From: Aquatica leii
Lineage: Eukaryota; Arthropoda; Insecta; Coleoptera; Lampyridae
NCBI GenBank assembly: GCA_035610365.1
Contig: CM069439.1
Span: 22,085,533 to 22,149,532, forward strand
DNA length: 64,000 bases
Direction of reading: 5' to 3'
The translations under genes were made by a program, and so were the position numbers. The notes below the pieces were generated by a model. The model made no database searches. It was given only the letters and a program-made list of their open reading frames with translations, and had not been told where the DNA came from. Below, piece after piece: positions 33,401 to 42,480 of this stretch (the first letter of the stretch is position 1; each line of letters starts with the position of its first letter).

Positions 33401-35599
33401 GCCTTCATTTGCATCACTTTTGTTTCTGGTTACCTCCACTTCCTCTAGTTCCCAAAATTTTGTAAGTTGTTGATCTTCTGCACATGCTATCATGCTTATA
33501 ACTTTTGCTCTTGTTGATAATGCGTTAATTTTTCCTGACAATATCCATCCCAATTCTGTTTGTTGTGCCAAAAGCCCTTTGTCCAATCGTTGAACTCCTT
33601 CTAAAAATATGTCCTTAAGTACATCTACTCCTAGTATGATATCTATTGGGCCAGGTATGTTAAAGGCAGGATCCGCCAATACCAAATTCTGAAATGTATA
33701 CCCGTCGTAGTCTTTAATTTTTTCTTCTGGAAGCACCTTTGTTAATTTTGGAAGTATTAATAACTCGCAATCTGCTGAATATTGACTTGAGAAACGTGGA
33801 TAAATTCTTACTTGTATTCGTCGTCGAACTATGTTTGATTCTTGTTTTCCAATTCCCGACACTTCTATGTGTACTGATTCTTGTGGTACTGCTATAACGT
33901 CTGCTGCATCTCTTGTAATAAATGATGCTTGTGATCCAGAATCTATTAGAGCCCGGAGATGTTCAAATTGTCCTGACCAAGTTTTTATTCGTAGCATAGC
34001 GGTTGCTAATACTGCTTTACCATGTTCTTTTGGTGTTGATATTAGTGTTGCTATATTTTCTTGTGATTTTTTCGGAGTTGTTGTAGTAGCCGTTGCTTTG
34101 TAGTAAGTAGTTGATTTGCATGTATCAGAATGCAATAATGTGTGATGTTTCTTGTCACATGTTGCACATCTCTTTTGACTAAAACATTGTTCTTTTAAGT
34201 CATGTGCCAGGCAGTTATTGCATATCCTTTTATTATTTATTATTTTTACTCGTTCTTGTGGATTTAAATTGCCAAATCTTGTGCAGTAGTATATCTGGTG
34301 TGGACCTTTGCAATAGATGCAATTAGCTTTATTTGTATGGAATGTTTTTATCTTGTAACGATCTTGAAATTTGTAGTTTGTTCTGTAATTTTTGTTAGCT
34401 TCGGTTTTTGTTAATTCTTCTCGTGTTTCTAAACACTGGAATCTTGTTCCTATGAACTTTAATAAACTGTCTAATGTTTGTATTTCCCGCGGTGCCGTTA
34501 GCGATTGTTCATAAAGTTGATGCGTTTCTCTGTCTAGTTTTCTTGTAAGTACATGGGCTACAATGCTTCCCCAATTGTCAGTATTAATCCCCATGTTCGT
34601 TATAGCTCTTAAACACTCCACTGTTGTATCATGTATCTTCTTTAACCCGTTGACACTCTCGTTTGTCAACTTAGGTAAGTTTATAATGCTGTCTAAGTAT
34701 TTTGCAAGTAATATTCTTTTGTTATCATACCTGCTTGTAATTATTTCCCACGCGGACCTGTAGTTTGCTTCATTTGACTCAAAGTGTTGTATTAGTCTGC
34801 TAGCTTCTCCTCGTAAATGTGTTTTTAAGTATTGCATTTTCTCTGCGTTACTTATTCGAGAGTTGTCGTGTATAACTCTCTTAAATATGTCGTGGAAGGT
34901 GGACCATGTCTCATATGTACCTTCAAAAATTGGTATCTTTATTCTGGGTAGTACAACATGATCACTCTCTTGAGTTTTTTGTGTATTTCTGTCTTCTTTT
35001 AACTCTTGTAATTGTATTAGTAACAGTTGTACGTCAGTTTTTACTTTTTGGTATTCTTCACCGTCGTATCCTTCATCAACTAGTACGTCTTCGTATAGAC
35101 GCCTTACTTCACTCCATGCATTTGTAATGTCCTGTGCCGTAATTTCACAGTAGGCTTTGTTGACTGTTGTCTTTAGTTGTTCGTGTACTTCAACCATGTC
35201 TTTCTGTAGTAAATCTAGTTTGATCTTCAATCTTCTTAATTGAGATCCGTGCTCCGGATGTGAGCCGTTTGTCCGTGTTTGTAATGTGGCTGTTGTGTCA
35301 CCTTGAATAGATAACCCTTCTTCGTACTTCAGTAGTAATGCTACCCCTTCGTCTTTTAGTTTTTTCGTTTGTAAGTAGAAATTGTTCTTGTAATATGGAT
35401 GCTCGTTGTCCACTTGTTTCATCAAGATGTTGTGGGTTACTTCAAACTCTTCCCATAGTTGCTGTATCGTTGTTCTTTTACTCACAATGTACTTGTCCGT
35501 TTTTCTGTTTGGTGAATCTTTTTTCATGTTGACGATAAGCCTCTGGATGGACCCTGCTAAATCTTCTTGAGTTGTGAATAACTCGTTACGGGACGCCAT
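30476..35599 (-). CDS. BEL/Pao Gag-Pol polyprotein
   Basis: This has 1707 residues from the first ATG (context ACGATGG), 55 bases after the LTR. Gag with a DUF1759 domain spans about 218-390 (LPRIKIPIFEGTYETWSTF). Zinc knuckles lie at about 427-494 (CIYCKGPHQIYYC, then CxxC clusters). The aspartic protease (DUF1758) has its catalytic DSG at 553. RT has FSADIEKMYRQ (D883) and YVDD (959-962). RNase H has GFCDAS (D1137), E1182 and WSDS (D1212). Integrase has a zinc site (H1442, H1447, C1477, C1480) and the core triad D1512, D1578, E1629. All catalytic residues are present and no stop interrupts the frame. It ends at VPTTV just before the DUF5641 domain, which continues in the -1 frame. The protein copies the element RNA and integrates the DNA. 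Confidence 0.95.
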   Translation of the reverse strand: MASRNELFTTQEDLAGSIQRLIVNMKKDSPNRKTDKYIVSKRTTIQQLWEEFEVTHNILMKQVDNEHPYYKNNFYLQTKKLKDEGVALLLKYEEGLSIQGDTTATLQTRTNGSHPEHGSQLRRLKIKLDLLQKDMVEVHEQLKTTVNKAYCEITAQDITNAWSEVRRLYEDVLVDEGYDGEEYQKVKTDVQLLLIQLQELKEDRNTQKTQESDHVVLPRIKIPIFEGTYETWSTFHDIFKRVIHDNSRISNAEKMQYLKTHLRGEASRLIQHFESNEANYRSAWEIITSRYDNKRILLAKYLDSIINLPKLTNESVNGLKKIHDTTVECLRAITNMGINTDNWGSIVAHVLTRKLDRETHQLYEQSLTAPREIQTLDSLLKFIGTRFQCLETREELTKTEANKNYRTNYKFQDRYKIKTFHTNKANCIYCKGPHQIYYCTRFGNLNPQERVKIINNKRICNNCLAHDLKEQCFSQKRCATCDKKHHTLLHSDTCKSTTYYKATATTTTPKKSQENIATLISTPKEHGKAVLATAMLRIKTWSGQFEHLRALIDSGSQASFITRDAADVIAVPQESVHIEVSGIGKQESNIVRRRIQVRIYPRFSSQYSADCELLILPKLTKVLPEEKIKDYDGYTFQNLVLADPAFNIPGPIDIILGVDVLKDIFLEGVQRLDKGLLAQQTELGWILSGKINALSTRAKVISMIACAEDQQLTKFWELEEVEVTRNKSDANEGCETHYKNTHLRNNDGTYTVKIPFNDDVNKLGESKKKAIARFLQLEKKFNGNDGLYTEYKNFMQEYLSLGHMKPVMENKTNQTQKTYYIPHQAVIKENSETTKLRVVFDASAKTTSGISLNQLMHSGPRLQQDLKSILLRWRKHKIAFSADIEKMYRQIKITDDDQNFHRIIWRFSQDEPIREYKLTTVTYGTSSAPYLAVRTLLQLSEDEKDKYPTASHVVNNDFYVDDLMSGTDTIEEAKQLQQEIIKLCKSGGFTLRKWASNNLELIQALPVDLRGMDVMEIDEEGTKKTLGLNWSPRKDCFTFKVYISQQQLRFTKRSILSDIAKLYDPLGWLAPVTVKAKLLIQKLWIKGISWDQTVPNEIEQEWIKFREELPCVEEISVDRWMGYTNKLQQIELHGFCDASEKAYGAVIYSKVTYTNGNNYIKLLYARSKVAPLKTRKTIPKLELCAAELLAKMVQQAMNDLCMSNINVFCWSDSTIALSWIKAGPEKWKTFVANRVSTICGITPSESWGHVKTSDNPADIISRGIAPSKLKEFNLWWKGPQWLQLNSLTLPTLNSIFTTTEEARKPQIKSLTIDIEEFTLESRFSSLQKLIRVVAYCIRFSAKCRNRSSNPRYITTEELNLSMIRIIKLIQHKEWKKEITRIQQKQVIDKKSRLLPLQPFLDSNGILRVGGRLQHSILPYNEKHPILIPHNSAIAKLIVRDVHCKLLHGGNQLTAAYIRRKYWIINVKQIIRQEIHKCMKCLPYRSSTLQQVMGVLPAPRVTPSSPFTHTGVDYAGPIQIRTSKGRGNHSYKGYIVIFVCLATKAVHLEAVSDMTTNAFFAAFKRFTSRRGNSSHIYSDNGTTFVGANKALQQEMKNILEDDSMQQKLTTVGIHWHFIPPAAPHIGGLWEAAVKSTKYHLKRIIGTTTLTYEELSTLLCQIEACLNSRPICPLTSEPNDIATLTRGHFVIGKELITPNERSGEVPTTV

Positions 35600-35640
35600 C
35601 GTGTATTGAAGACCGTTAGTTGTGGGCAAATAACTCAGTT

Positions 35641-35653
35641 GCTCGAAGGACCA
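35641..35653 (-). other. primer-binding site, matches tRNA-Tyr 3' end
   Basis: One base after the 5' LTR the minus strand reads TGGTCCTTCGAGC. Its complement GCTCGAAGGACCA is what I recall as the 3' end (acceptor stem plus CCA) of metazoan tRNA-Tyr, matching 13 bases. The tRNA would prime minus-strand DNA synthesis. The identity of the tRNA is from memory; the position and the CCA match are seen. Confidence 0.8.
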
Positions 35654-35709
35654 ATGTCAGCGAGAGATCTAGTGTGCTGATGTGAAGAGTTAAAGTAACA
35701 AGTAAATGT

Positions 35710-36040
35710 ATAATTATTACTGACCCCTACACAGCCTCATGTAGGAAAATTGTGGCTTGGATAGTCAGTAATGCAGTAGATACGATTTAAGAGGTATCAG
35801 TCCTGCACAGCCTCATGCAGGTAATTATGGCTTGGTCCACTGATACGTTAAACCGTCGAAGTAAAGGAAGTACAATTTAAGAGGTATCAGTCCTGCACAG
35901 CCTCATGCAGGTAATTATGGCTTGGTCCACTGATACGTAAAACCGTCGAAGTAAAAGAAGTACAATTTAAGAGGTATCAGTCCTGCACAGCCTCATGCAG
36001 GTAATTATGGCTTGGTCCACTGATACTTTAAACTGTAGTA
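35710..36040 (-). ncRNA. tandem pseudoknot-like units in the 5' leader
   Basis: Stem-loops at 35717-35771, 35794-35846, 35884-35936 and 35974-36026 are the same four units as in the other LTR. In element sense each runs: outer stem, a single strand with CCAAGCCAYAATT, an inner hairpin whose loop is TGAGGCTG, and the outer stem again. AGCC in the single strand can pair with GGCT in the loop. Relative to the three identical units, the diverged unit changes most outer-stem pairs and one inner pair while keeping complementarity. The function is unknown; packaging, dimerisation or internal translation initiation are possibilities. Confidence 0.6.
35717..35996 (-). other. four short upstream ORFs, one per structured unit
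   Basis: Each inner hairpin holds an ATG at the stem-loop border. It opens a 9-codon ORF (MRLCRTDTS) in three units (35967-35996, 35877-35906, 35787-35816) and a 7-codon ORF (MRLCRGQ) in the diverged unit (35717-35740). All lie upstream of the gag ATG and would hinder simple scanning if the leader is transcribed. Confidence 0.6.
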
Positions 36041-36100
36041 GTTGAGACAATCAAAATACGGTTGTAAAATGACTGCTAATTTATTAACATTATTTACAAG

Positions 36101-36110
36101 TATTTATATA
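36101..36110 (-). promoter_or_regulatory. likely TATA box of the BEL promoter
   Basis: The minus strand reads TATATAAATA, the best TATA match in the LTR. Transcription starting about 30 bases downstream (near 36075) would put AATAAA (36080-36085) just upstream of the start and the four structured units inside the leader. Supported by motif only. Confidence 0.4.
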
Positions 36111-36381
36111 CATAAAAATGCTTAGCTCTACATTCAACTATTACATTACTAGCCTACATTATAAAATATGTGCTTACGTGTTATGCAATTGCAAAGAATT
36201 TGTTACTACACAATACATGTTGTGACATTGGCAAGAATGTGCTGATGTACATTATAAGCATTGTAAGGAATGTGTATAGAATTACATCACAATTATATTT
36301 TTAACTTAGAAATTTTATAATTTATATTTGTAAAATTTGTTTTAGATTAAATTTAAATAATTTATGTTTGTAGTTCAAACA

Positions 36382-36386
36382 GTTAG
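36382..36386. other. BEL target-site duplication, right
   Basis: GTTAG directly follows the right LTR and matches 28830-28834. Confidence 0.85.
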
Positions 36387-36773
36387 TATTTTGAATTTAA
36401 ACCACACAATTTCAAACTATTGTTTGAATAATAGCGAGAAAATAAATGCACTAACATAAACAAAAAATGAGATAAATTTTGTTTGTGTAAATGCGTTGAC
36501 CACAAATTTTGCAATTCAATCTTATACCAAATGTATATAACTATGTCGAATTTGTTTGTTGTAACTGTAGAAACTGCATAAGAGTTTCCTAGTGCTGAGG
36601 AGTCTTAATAGGACGAAACAGCTGTCCAGTCTTTGATGATGGTTTCCGCATTTACACAAACCGTTTTTTTTTTACTTTTTGTTTTTGTTAGTGAATTTAA
36701 TTTTCCGTTATTATTCAAGCAATAGTTTAAAATTGTGTGGTTTAAATTTAAAATACTAACTACATCCTCATAG
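36382..36773. mobile_element. inverted-repeat MITE, invaded by BEL in its left arm
   Basis: The left arm (36382-36495, continued across BEL at about 28822-28829) and right arm (36647-36773) are inverted copies of about 115-125 bp. Shared blocks include TTAGTATTTT(G/A)AATTTAAAC, CCACACAATTT(C/T)AAACTATTG and TTTGTGTAAATGCG. No coding capacity is seen. A 28-bp direct repeat (GCGTTGACCAC(A/T)AATTTTGCA...) occurs at 36493 and 36823. Confidence 0.7.
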
Positions 36774-36879
36774 TTTATTATATAATAATTCACTATTAGT
36801 GGCTTTTTCATCTACGTAGGTGGCGTTGACCACTAATTTTGCAATTCAATTATAATTAATATTTTGGTTCCAAAATTAA

Positions 36880-37745
36880 AAATTAAGACAAAGCATAAGT
36901 ACCATATACATATAAACAGAATTTTTTTTGAAGTCTTGTCATAAAGGTCGATGATTAAGCATAAACGAATAAATTACGTCACATACTGTTACTACTGTCT
37001 TGTATAAACTGCAGTTTTTAAAAAGGAATAAACACAAAGCAACGTATTTAATCATTCCATCTGTAAGCAAATCGTTGAAAAAAAAACTGGTTTTAAACGT
37101 CCAACTCCAATACATTCAAATTTTTTCGCAAATTCCACGGATGAGAAGAATATAAACAATGTTTTAAATTTGTTGTTTTTAAGCAATCTGACGTATGTTC
37201 TTTCTAGCAAACCACAAAGAACAAAAATTTTAGGATCTTAATTAAAAGAATAGATTGTTTTACATTTGAATACAAGAATCTCTGTATTAAAAAACTTGAC
37301 AGAATGGCAATGTTTTATCGACTGTCAAAAACGTGTCTCAAAGCCGTTTAACTATATGATGGTAACTCAAAACAGTTTGTGAAACTATTAGAAAAACTGT
37401 TTTAAACACTTAAGGAATAAGTTTTCCAAGCTGTTCGACACAAAAGTTTGCAAAGAAATATTTCTTGGTCCGCAAATTAGAAAACTTTTCAAAAATGAAA
37501 ATTTTGAATGTACCTTGAATTAATTAGAGTTGGACTTGTTTTAAACAAATTTGTAAAAATTTTCTAAAAAATCAAAAAAAGGGAAAACTACTGATATCGT
37601 GGTTAATTTGTTAAAAAAATTTAACGTATCAAAGTTCATTTTTGGATTTTTTTTGCTAATTTAGGAAAGATATGATGAACAAAAGGGTAGGTGGGACTCC
37701 GTCATGACACACACTGCTTGGTCCCTCAGATCTTCCGATATGACA
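36880..37745 (+). pseudogene. relic of an uncharacterised repeat-associated protein, copy 1
   Basis: Plus-strand translation across frames gives NKFSKLFDTKVCKEIFLGPQ followed by IRKLFKNENFECTL (about 37430-37520), DIVVNLLKKFNVSKFIF (about 37595-37645) and GRWDSVM (about 37690). I recall a recurring, uncharacterised protein family in arthropod and cnidarian genomes with GPQIRKL, then MSLKxHFLHSHLD, then ERFHxDI, then GxWDxxM. This and the copy at 41.44-42.48 kb fit that order. Stops and frameshifts abound. The function is unknown; dispersal suggests it belongs to a mobile element. Confidence 0.5.
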
Positions 37746-37760
37746 TCAATAGATTTTTTT

Positions 37761-38092
37761 TATACGGGGTTTCTAAAAAATAAAGTCTAGCAAAACCTAA
37801 GTATTATTCTGACAATAAATACATTGAAACACAAATCATATCTTGCATAACGTGTACATTTTAAACCCTGCTACCAATCAGGAGTAAAATGTTTCTGAAA
37901 TAAAGAAAATAGCAACGACATGTATTACAGTCGTATGCTAGTTTACAGTGTTGCCAAATTCATGTTTTTAAGTGGTTCCTAAAGACATACGAAGCGTAAT
38001 CCAACAATTTAACATTAGGATTTTGGATTCAGAATTGAACGAAGGATGCCGCAGCGTGTAGTTTTTTTGTCAATTTATACACACCCTGTATA
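37761..38092. mobile_element. small MITE with TATACRGGGTKT ends
   Basis: The left end is TATACGGGGTTTCT and the right end, reversed, is TATACAGGGTGTGT. The 332 bp between them are non-coding. Similar ACACCCTGTATA ends are common in insect repeats. Target duplications are not clear. Confidence 0.5.
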
Positions 38093-40931
38093 TTAGCATA
38101 TGGAAAAACAATTTTTACAATACATTCGTAGTTTTTTAACTGTTACTAAATTAAAGTACTATTACTGTATTTATTAATTACTGCTAAATGTGGTTGGTTG
38201 TAGTGCGCTTTTTTATTTGATCAGAGAAAATTTTCTATTTTTGATTTATTTTGAAATAGATTACCAACGTTTGTTTTGTAGAGTTTGGAATCTGAATCTA
38301 ATATATAAGATGATTATCTAAAATTTAAACAGATTTTTGTAATATTATTGTTATTTTCTTAATTTTTTGGCTTAGTTTTCTCACGCCTATATTTCTTCCT
38401 GCAAAAGTGAGAAAAACATTGACACGGCACAAACTCGTTTTTATTCTAGTAGAGACTCTAACTGTGGAAACCTTTGTTATTCTTCATTCGTTTACATAAC
38501 GCAAGTTTGTTATACCAAGATTTTTTCAATTTAGAAATGATTTTCATTTTTAAGGTTTTTTTTGTTTTTAAGAACTAAGATAAAATCTTCTGTTTTTAAG
38601 TTTGTTTTTTTTCTTTAGGAAATTTAGGTAACTTTTTAACATTTTTTAAGGTTGCAACCTTTAAAAAAGTTTTATCTGTAGTTTTGCCAAGTTTTTTAGT
38701 TTTGTGACGATACGCAAAACCGTCTACTGCTGTAAGAATCTCACGGTACAGTAAATTTAGTTGCATCCATGGATTTCTAGAAGCAGAATCTTATTTCGCA
38801 CGATGTAGCTCAAGGTAAAGGCAAAGGTTTTAGATACTGTTAAAGAAAGTTCTGCTTTTGACTGTCACTTGTTTAATTGCACATTTGGCGACTTTGACTT
38901 CAATTATTTATTGTTTATAGAATAAAAATAATATTAATAAAAAAAGATATTGCATTACTATTATTTGTAATTATTGCATTAATCAAACTTTACAAATTGT
39001 TTTTAAACGTTTTCGGTTATTCTGTACAAATGAACATTGTATACTGGTTTTTGAACAAAAGAACGATTTGCTTGTATTAAATGCTACATTAATTTGCAAA
39101 ATTTGTAAAGTTAATGTATATTGAAAAATGTTATTGTTGCTATACACCTCAACCTTTGGTTTAAATTGTATACAATGTTAAAATTCGAAGTATGGTAATT
39201 TTTAGAAACAAAATATATATAGTAAATAAATATACAATAATATTTTATACAATAAAATTTCATGTAGCTACACGTTGCATATTTTGTTGTCTTTTTCAAT
39301 TTCGTTTCAAAATACTACTTTCAGTTATAATTTCAATTCTAATACAGTTAGCTGGTAAATTTGAAAAAAAATGATATTAAATTTCTCGAAAATAATTTTA
39401 AAAGACTTAAATGTCGTTTCTAATTTATTCTTTTCATTAGTATTGCTATATTGTATTATTTTACGATTTAAACTGGATATTGGGTTTAACATTACGTATC
39501 TAATAACGCCAGATTTACTTAATTCTAATAAAATTAATCATAATGTTTTTTTTAATTTATTGGAAGATTATTAACTTATTTTTTACAATTCAACATTTAC
39601 ACATCTGTTATAATATTTAGTGTATTAAAATAATAAAAATGAAAACGATATTGTATGAGGTTGAGTTGGGTTAATATTTATATGTCGCTTCGGCAAAATT
39701 AAAAGTTAGTAAATATTGATTTAGGCAAATATACATAATTAATTTTCTTTTTCCAACGAGTAAATCATTTTACAGACGGTTTGACAATAGTCGTGTATAG
39801 AACTACTGTTTAATTTGTACAGTAAATTTGAAATTACATTGATTAAGCGCTAAATTAGAAATGACAGAAAGAATTAGTTTTAAAAACGTTTTGATTAAAA
39901 AATGAATTTAAAATTGAAATTATTAGTTTTGAAAAACGCACAGCTCAGTTATAAAACCATTACTTTAACCTTAATTTCAAAAAAGGAATAAATAATAACT
40001 AAAATAACTTAATTATTAATTTAGTAAATGTACAGAAGTTTTGATTTAAGGTGCAAACGGCAAAGATACAAACTTTTTTAAACTTTTGGTTTGCTTGTCT
40101 TTTTAATTAAACATCATGTACTTTTTGGGTCAAAGTAGAAGTTTTGTTACTAAGTGGATAATCTATTTTTCGAATTTATGCACCTTTATAAACTTTTTCG
40201 AATGTTGGTGAATAGAAAACTGTGTTGAATAAAATTTCTTAGCTAATTCCCCAAACGATACAATTACATTTTGTGTTACAAGAAAATCTATTTATAAAAG
40301 TCTGACATTGCATAACTATAAAAGCAACTGTTTTTATACAAGCATATTAGCATTCTAATTTTTTAGTTTTAAAACGATTTTTTACAACTATCGTGTTAAC
40401 TAAATTATTTAAATTAATAAATACTTATTATGCCAATTAAAACTACAAAAGATAACACAAACATTTAAAAAACTTATAACAAATTAATTAATAACGCAAT
40501 GACGCGCTTATTAATTTATTAACACGTTAATAACTATTATTTTATTACAATTTGAATCTTAAAGTATTTAATACCAATTTACGTAACAAGCGTCGAAAGT
40601 AAATCGCAGCGTGTAAGTAAGTTATGTTATGAATCTTTCGACGAGAGTAACGTACATTATTTTTTGTGTTGCTCTTTGTGAAATTATATCCTTTTTGAAA
40701 AAAAAAACACTAGAAATATAATGTTGGTACTACATTTATAACTAAAACTATCAAATGTGACACTAACTTTAACATTGTTTTTTTTTCAATTTTAATTGAA
40801 TTTTAAATGACCTCTTCACCTGTCGCATACTCCTAATATAATATTGACTTTGAATACTTAATTTGATGTGGATGTCTAATTTTTATTTGACACCCAAGAG
40901 CTTTTTTTGCCTATCACGTAACTACGATATC
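38093..40931. other. AT-rich DNA, no gene seen
   Basis: Short ORFs near 39.1-39.6 kb are hydrophobic and consistent with chance. No repeats or RNA genes are recognised. Confidence 0.45.
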
Positions 40932-40970
40932 GAACGAATATTGACGTTTGCGATGTTGGCAGCACAAAAA
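40932..40970 (+). repeat. 39-bp segment repeated at 14.34 kb
   Basis: CGAACGAATATTGACGTTTG followed by CGATGTTGGCAGCACAAAAA is nearly the complement of 14337-14372. Its element is unknown. Confidence 0.5.
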
Positions 40971-41252
40971 AGATGAAGCACAATTCTTATTTAATGATAA
41001 TTGACAAGTAGAATATCCATATAAATTGGTAAAACCAATTAACCAATTTCTAACGTCTCACTTCAGCATCTAAAATCTCGTGAACTAAAGAGCCAACTCA
41101 AAAAAATGGTTTTTGTTTAATAACTATTAATATTTACTATAGTATATTGCTTTCAATGTTTATAGAAAAGTCAGTTTTGAGATTTGAAATACAATCCAAA
41201 AAGGTTGAGGAATTTATTTATTTTTCGTACTAGCGGTCACTTATAAATCTGA

Positions 41253-42480
41253 AATTTTAGTATTTTGCATTGTTTTAAACATAAAAACTGTATATTAATA
41301 AGGGTATTTTGCCACATTTTTTTATCTATTCTTACTAAGATTAATGTAAAATTTAAAATGAAAAAAGTATTGTGACAAACTCGAGCTTTTTGGCGGCTAT
41401 TTGACGACGGGGACAGCAACTGCAAAAGTTTGCCTTTAACATTAAAATTAAGACAAAACATTGGTACCACATAATATATGCTGTATTTTGTGTTATGTCA
41501 AATTAACTCAGTAGAAGAAAAACATGAACTAACAAATCACGTCATGGACTTGTAAAAATTAAAGGATTTTCAAAAAAGAATAAACACAAAACATCCAGAC
41601 ATTCCATCTACAAGCAAACTATTGAAAAGAATTGATTGTAACTTTTCAGCTCCAATGCATTCAAACTTTTTTACAAATGCCATAAACGAAAAGATATAAA
41701 TAAATAAACGGAATTTGGGTTTAATCAAAGAAAAATCACGAATGTTGGGATCTCGTTGAAAACAAGTTTCAAAACCGTTTTACTTTATAACGGTAACTGC
41801 TCATTGTACAAACACAAAAGAATTGTATGACAGTATGTCAACTATATTAAATCTTATCTATTATTCAAAACATATTTGGCAAATCTGTGGTGATCTTAAG
41901 GTTATTTTCTTGTTACTTGAATTGCAAGAAGAGTTTACCAAATATTATTGGTTTTTGTGTCTGTGGAATATCAACATTACCAATTAAAACAATGGCACTC
42001 CCGGACAAACTTTTTCCTGGAAAATTTGATATAAAATTTGAGTCCTTAATAGGATTTAATTTTCTGGTCACTTTTTAAATACTTAAGAAAAAAAGCTTTT
42101 GAGATTTCTGATGCAAACGTTTGCAAAGGCATATTTGTTGTTCAACTAATTCAGAAATTCGCGAAAAAAGATTTAGAGCTGGCAGCAGAAATTTTTATCA
42201 AAACTGTTTTGCATAGATTTTCTGTGAAATTAAAATATTGAAAACTACCAAAATATTGTGGTTAATTTGCTAGAAAACTATAAAAATTTAGGTTACCGAA
42301 TGTCGCTCAAAGTTTATTTTTTGCAATCACATTTGGATTTGTTTTTGTTAATTTAGAAAATATGAGTGATGAGTAGGAAAAACGGTTCCATCGAGATTTT
42401 GCAGAAATAGAAAAACAACATCAAGGTAGCTGGGATTCCATCATGATTAGAATTTATTACTGGTCTCTCAATGAAGAAGG
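41253..42480 (+). pseudogene. relic of the same uncharacterised protein family, copy 2
   Basis: The non-coding front (41253-41470) matches 28590-28698 and 36880-36930. Near the end the plus strand reads NIVVNLLENYKNLG and RMSLKVYFLQSHLDLF (about 42270-42350), then in another frame NMSDE-stop-EKRFHRDFAEIEKQ and HQGSWDSIM (about 42358-42445). The order MSLKxxFLxSHLD, ERFHxD, GxWDxxM is the same as in copy 1 and as in the uncharacterised family I recall. Frame changes and stops show it is inactive. It lacks the interruption present in copy 1. Confidence 0.55.

Larger units (their letters stand above)
28835..36381 (-). mobile_element. full-length BEL/Pao LTR retrotransposon
   Basis: This 7547-bp element on the minus strand has two LTRs (728 and 727 bp, one T difference), TG...CA termini, a GTTAG target duplication, a tRNA-Tyr primer-binding site, one long Gag-Pol frame and a second frame with the integrase C-terminus and an envelope-like tail. 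The near identity of the LTRs means a very recent insertion, because LTRs are identical when an element integrates. It is the youngest element in the window. Confidence 0.97.
35655..36381 (-). repeat. BEL 5' LTR
   Basis: This 727-bp LTR is identical to the other apart from one T. In element sense it starts TGTTTGAACTACAAACATAA and ends CTGACA. It carries the likely promoter and four structured units close to its 3' end, so these fall in the transcribed leader before gag. Confidence 0.97.

Noticed and set aside
30476..35629. Start of the BEL Gag-Pol ORF at 35629
   Set aside because: That codon is TTG; the first ATG in frame is at 35599 in good context.
39111..39574. Small ORFs on both strands
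   Set aside because: They overlap each other on opposite strands, are AT-driven and have no recognisable domain.
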